A program made the translations under genes and the position numbers. From the NCBI GenBank assembly GCA_026982215.1, contig JALSHN010000028.1, positions 1 through 6,281 on the forward strand: a DNA stretch of 6,281 bases, given 5' to 3'. The stretch is from Gammaproteobacteria bacterium (lineage in GTDB: Bacteria > Pseudomonadota > Gammaproteobacteria > S012-40). Under the pieces are notes generated by a model. It was not told where the DNA came from, ran no database searches, and saw nothing but the letters and a program-made list of their open reading frames with translations. Below are positions 5,343-6,281 of this stretch, in pieces (position 1 is the stretch's first letter; each line of letters begins with the position of its first letter).

Positions 5343-6026
5343 TCAGCGGTCGTCACGGGACGATCCGCCACCCAATGAGAACATCTCGCGTACGATTGGT
5401 TCCCCTTTGAGTTGGTGGATGACGGCCAGGCCGGCGTGGCCGATGAGGTAGGCCCACATGAGGTTGGAGAGGAGTTCGTGGATCTCCTCGGCGAACTCGC
5501 CCAGTCCGCCCAGCAGGCCGAGGTCTTCGCCCAGCCACCAGGTCAGACCAGTCAGTGCCATGCCAGTGGCGGTGAGCAACCCCAGGCCGTGGATGGCGTT
5601 GACGAAGGGGGAATGGGGTTGGTATTGCGGCAGGTGGCCACTCTTGAGGGCATCCCAGTGGCGACGGAAGTCCTCACCCAATGCCTGGCGTCGGGTGGCG
5701 GAGAACCAGGGGAGCATCTCGCCCAGCCCCGGTTCGTTGCGGCGTACGGCGATCCAGCCCCAGAAGGCCAGCACCACCACCACCGCGCTCAGGCCCACTA
5801 GTTCGTGGGCCTCGAAGAGCAAGGCGGGGAGGCTGCCTTCGGGGGCACGCGCTTCGTCCTCGTCCTCATGGGCCAGGGCGGCGGGGACGAGCCGCTCCAG
5901 GATCCAGGCGGCGTGTTCGTCGTCGTCTTCTTCGGGGTGTGCCATCACCAGGCTGGCGAGGAGTTGGAAGACCACGGTGGCGGCGAGCAGGAGGTGGAGC
6001 AGGCGGGTGAGACGGGAACGATTCAC
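5343..6026 (-). CDS. Four-helix di-heme cytochrome b (cytochrome b561 / HydC-like family) membrane protein
   Basis: The product is 227 aa from a GTG at 6024-6026. Four hydrophobic helices lie at about residues 9-29, 73-94, 143-165 and 186-206. Candidate haem ligands are H11 in TM1, H74 in TM2, and H183 plus H197 at the start of and inside TM4. The 14-residue spacing of the last pair matches the ligand pattern of the HydC/HyaC cytochrome b family, so two b haems in the inner membrane are expected, used for quinone-linked electron transfer. The loop between TM1 and TM2 (about 30-66), probably periplasmic, is strongly acidic and contains His (HPEEDDDEH and AHEDEDE). The cytoplasmic loop (95-142) is basic and long. 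No dehydrogenase, hydrogenase or c-type cytochrome gene adjoins it, so the electron partner is unknown. It starts 79 bp after the tRNA on the same strand. Confidence 0.8.
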   Translation of the reverse strand: MNRSRLTRLLHLLLAATVVFQLLASLVMAHPEEDDDEHAAWILERLVPAALAHEDEDEARAPEGSLPALLFEAHELVGLSAVVVVLAFWGWIAVRRNEPGLGEMLPWFSATRRQALGEDFRRHWDALKSGHLPQYQPHSPFVNAIHGLGLLTATGMALTGLTWWLGEDLGLLGGLGEFAEEIHELLSNLMWAYLIGHAGLAVIHQLKGEPIVREMFSLGGGSSRDDR

Positions 6027-6032
6027 GGATGG

Positions 6033-6037
6033 CTCCT
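6033..6037 (-). promoter_or_regulatory. Shine-Dalgarno sequence supporting the GTG start of the cytochrome b gene
   Basis: AGGAG on the minus strand lies 6 bases before the GTG at 6026. An in-frame TTG at 6062 has no such site and would place 12 hydrophilic residues before the natural N-terminus (NRSRLTRLLH), so the GTG is preferred. Confidence 0.75.
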
Positions 6038-6065
6038 CGTGCGGTTGGGACGGAAACGGCAATTG

Positions 6066-6080
6066 GGCACGAAGTGTGCC
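6066..6080 (-). other. Short hairpin between tRNA-Ala and the cytochrome b gene
   Basis: GGCAC (6066-6070) and GTGCC (6076-6080) form a perfect 5-bp stem with a 5-base loop. No T-run follows it in the transcribed direction, so it does not qualify as an intrinsic terminator. It may be a processing or decay boundary downstream of the tRNA, or chance. Confidence 0.25.
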
Positions 6081-6105
6081 AGAAGGAGCTGAAATGGGGG
6101 TGAAA

Positions 6106-6181
6106 TGGTGGAGCCGAGGGGAGTCGAACCCCTGACCTCAGCAGTGCGATTGCTGCGCTCTCCCAACTGAGCTACGGCCCC
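6106..6181 (-). tRNA. tRNA-Ala (anticodon CGC)
   Basis: This 76-base gene folds as a complete cloverleaf. The acceptor stem is GGGGCCG (6181-6175) with CGGCTCC (6116-6110), including a G3-U70 wobble, the identity element recognised by alanyl-tRNA synthetase. The D-stem is GCTC/GAGC, the anticodon stem CAGCA/TGCTG, and the T-stem AGGGG/CCCCT with a TTCGACT loop. The anticodon CGC is at 6148-6146, preceded by the invariant T33, and reads GCG codons. Discriminator A73 and the 3' CCA are encoded (6109-6106). A CGC-anticodon alanine tRNA fits a GC-rich genome using many GCG codons. Confidence 0.97.
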
Positions 6182-6197
6182 GGTCGTGGAGGCGGAA

Positions 6198-6226
6198 AGT
6201 ATAGGGTGTGAGCCCCGGTTTGGGAA
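6198..6226 (-). promoter_or_regulatory. Probable sigma70-type promoter of tRNA-Ala
   Basis: On the minus strand, TTCCCA (6226-6221) serves as a -35 with 4 of 6 consensus bases. It is separated by 17 bp from TATACT (6203-6198), a -10 with 5 of 6 consensus bases. Transcription would start near 6191, giving a leader of about 10 bases before the tRNA. The region between -10 and start is C-rich (TTCCGCCTCC), as is common for stable-RNA promoters. Confidence 0.6.
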
Positions 6227-6242
6227 GCTTTGAGGCTGGGAA

Positions 6243-6274
6243 GGGGCGCGATCTCGATTGCCGAGACCGGCCCC
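6243..6274. other. GC-rich two-part hairpin at the right edge of the window
   Basis: TCTCG (6252-6256) pairs with CGAGA (6262-6266) around a 5-base loop, flanked by GGGGC (6243-6247) and GCCCC (6270-6274), which can extend the structure across short unpaired stretches. On the minus strand it is followed by only TT before CCC. It could be a poor terminator of a gene to the right of the window, upstream of the tRNA promoter. Its status cannot be settled from this window. Confidence 0.25.
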
Positions 6275-6281
6275 CCGCCGA

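Noticed and set aside
5412..6135. Several plus-strand open frames opposite the cytochrome b gene
   Set aside because: Ser/Arg-rich or His-rich antisense shadows. The minus-strand frame has four helices with ordered haem histidines, and one of the shadows runs into the tRNA gene.
6106..6281. tRNA-Ala as an integration site for a mobile element
   Set aside because: I find no integrase gene or direct repeat of the tRNA 3' end in this window, and the neighbouring genes look like ordinary chromosomal genes.

Overview
This window looks like a core-genome segment from a high-GC gammaproteobacterium. The clues are a TruC-type tRNA pseudouridine synthase, a RhlE-type DEAD-box helicase, a tRNA gene with an encoded CCA, and about 68% GC in a sampled coding line (2101-2160). 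A DmsC/SoeC-like membrane anchor at the left edge is compatible with a respiratory or sulfur-oxidising member such as the Ectothiorhodospiraceae/Chromatiales, but that placement is inference only.

Plus strand, left half. The 3' end of a DmsC-family membrane anchor gene (2-331) is closed by a strong intrinsic terminator (356-397). A structured intergenic region follows, with a 15-bp dyad at 505-519 and a leader hairpin at 554-589. Next come a ferritin-like diiron protein (622-1089) that is clearly AT-richer than its surroundings, an uncharacterised 150-aa lipoprotein (1294-1746), and a protein with two CBS domains behind a long low-complexity N-terminus (1828-2469).

Minus strand, right half, in transcription order. 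A tRNA-Ala(CGC) gene with a plausible sigma70-type promoter (6106-6181) is followed by a four-helix di-heme cytochrome b membrane protein (5343-6026). Then come a CspA-family cold-shock protein (4980-5183), an intrinsic terminator (4912-4949), RhlE (3679-4884), TruC (2893-3648) and a JAMM/M67 metallopeptidase (2466-2882). The last three genes are 30 and 10 bp apart and are probably one transcript. The terminator between csp and rhlE ends only about 27 bp before the rhlE start, so rhlE may depend on read-through from csp or on a promoter inside or overlapping csp. The two halves of the window converge at a CTAG where the CBS and M67 genes share overlapping TAG stops, leaving no intergenic terminator.

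Functionally, csp-rhlE-truC is an RNA-metabolism block: an RNA chaperone, an RNA helicase and a tRNA modification enzyme. The other genes relate to iron handling, membrane electron transfer and unknown functions. I see no CRISPR array, insertion sequence, phage gene, toxin-antitoxin pair or defence island. I did not find a convincing novel system. The most interesting points are regulatory (the csp/rhlE terminator and the structured leader of the ferritin gene) and the details of individual proteins (an altered ferritin site, and a cytochrome b with an acidic His-containing loop).
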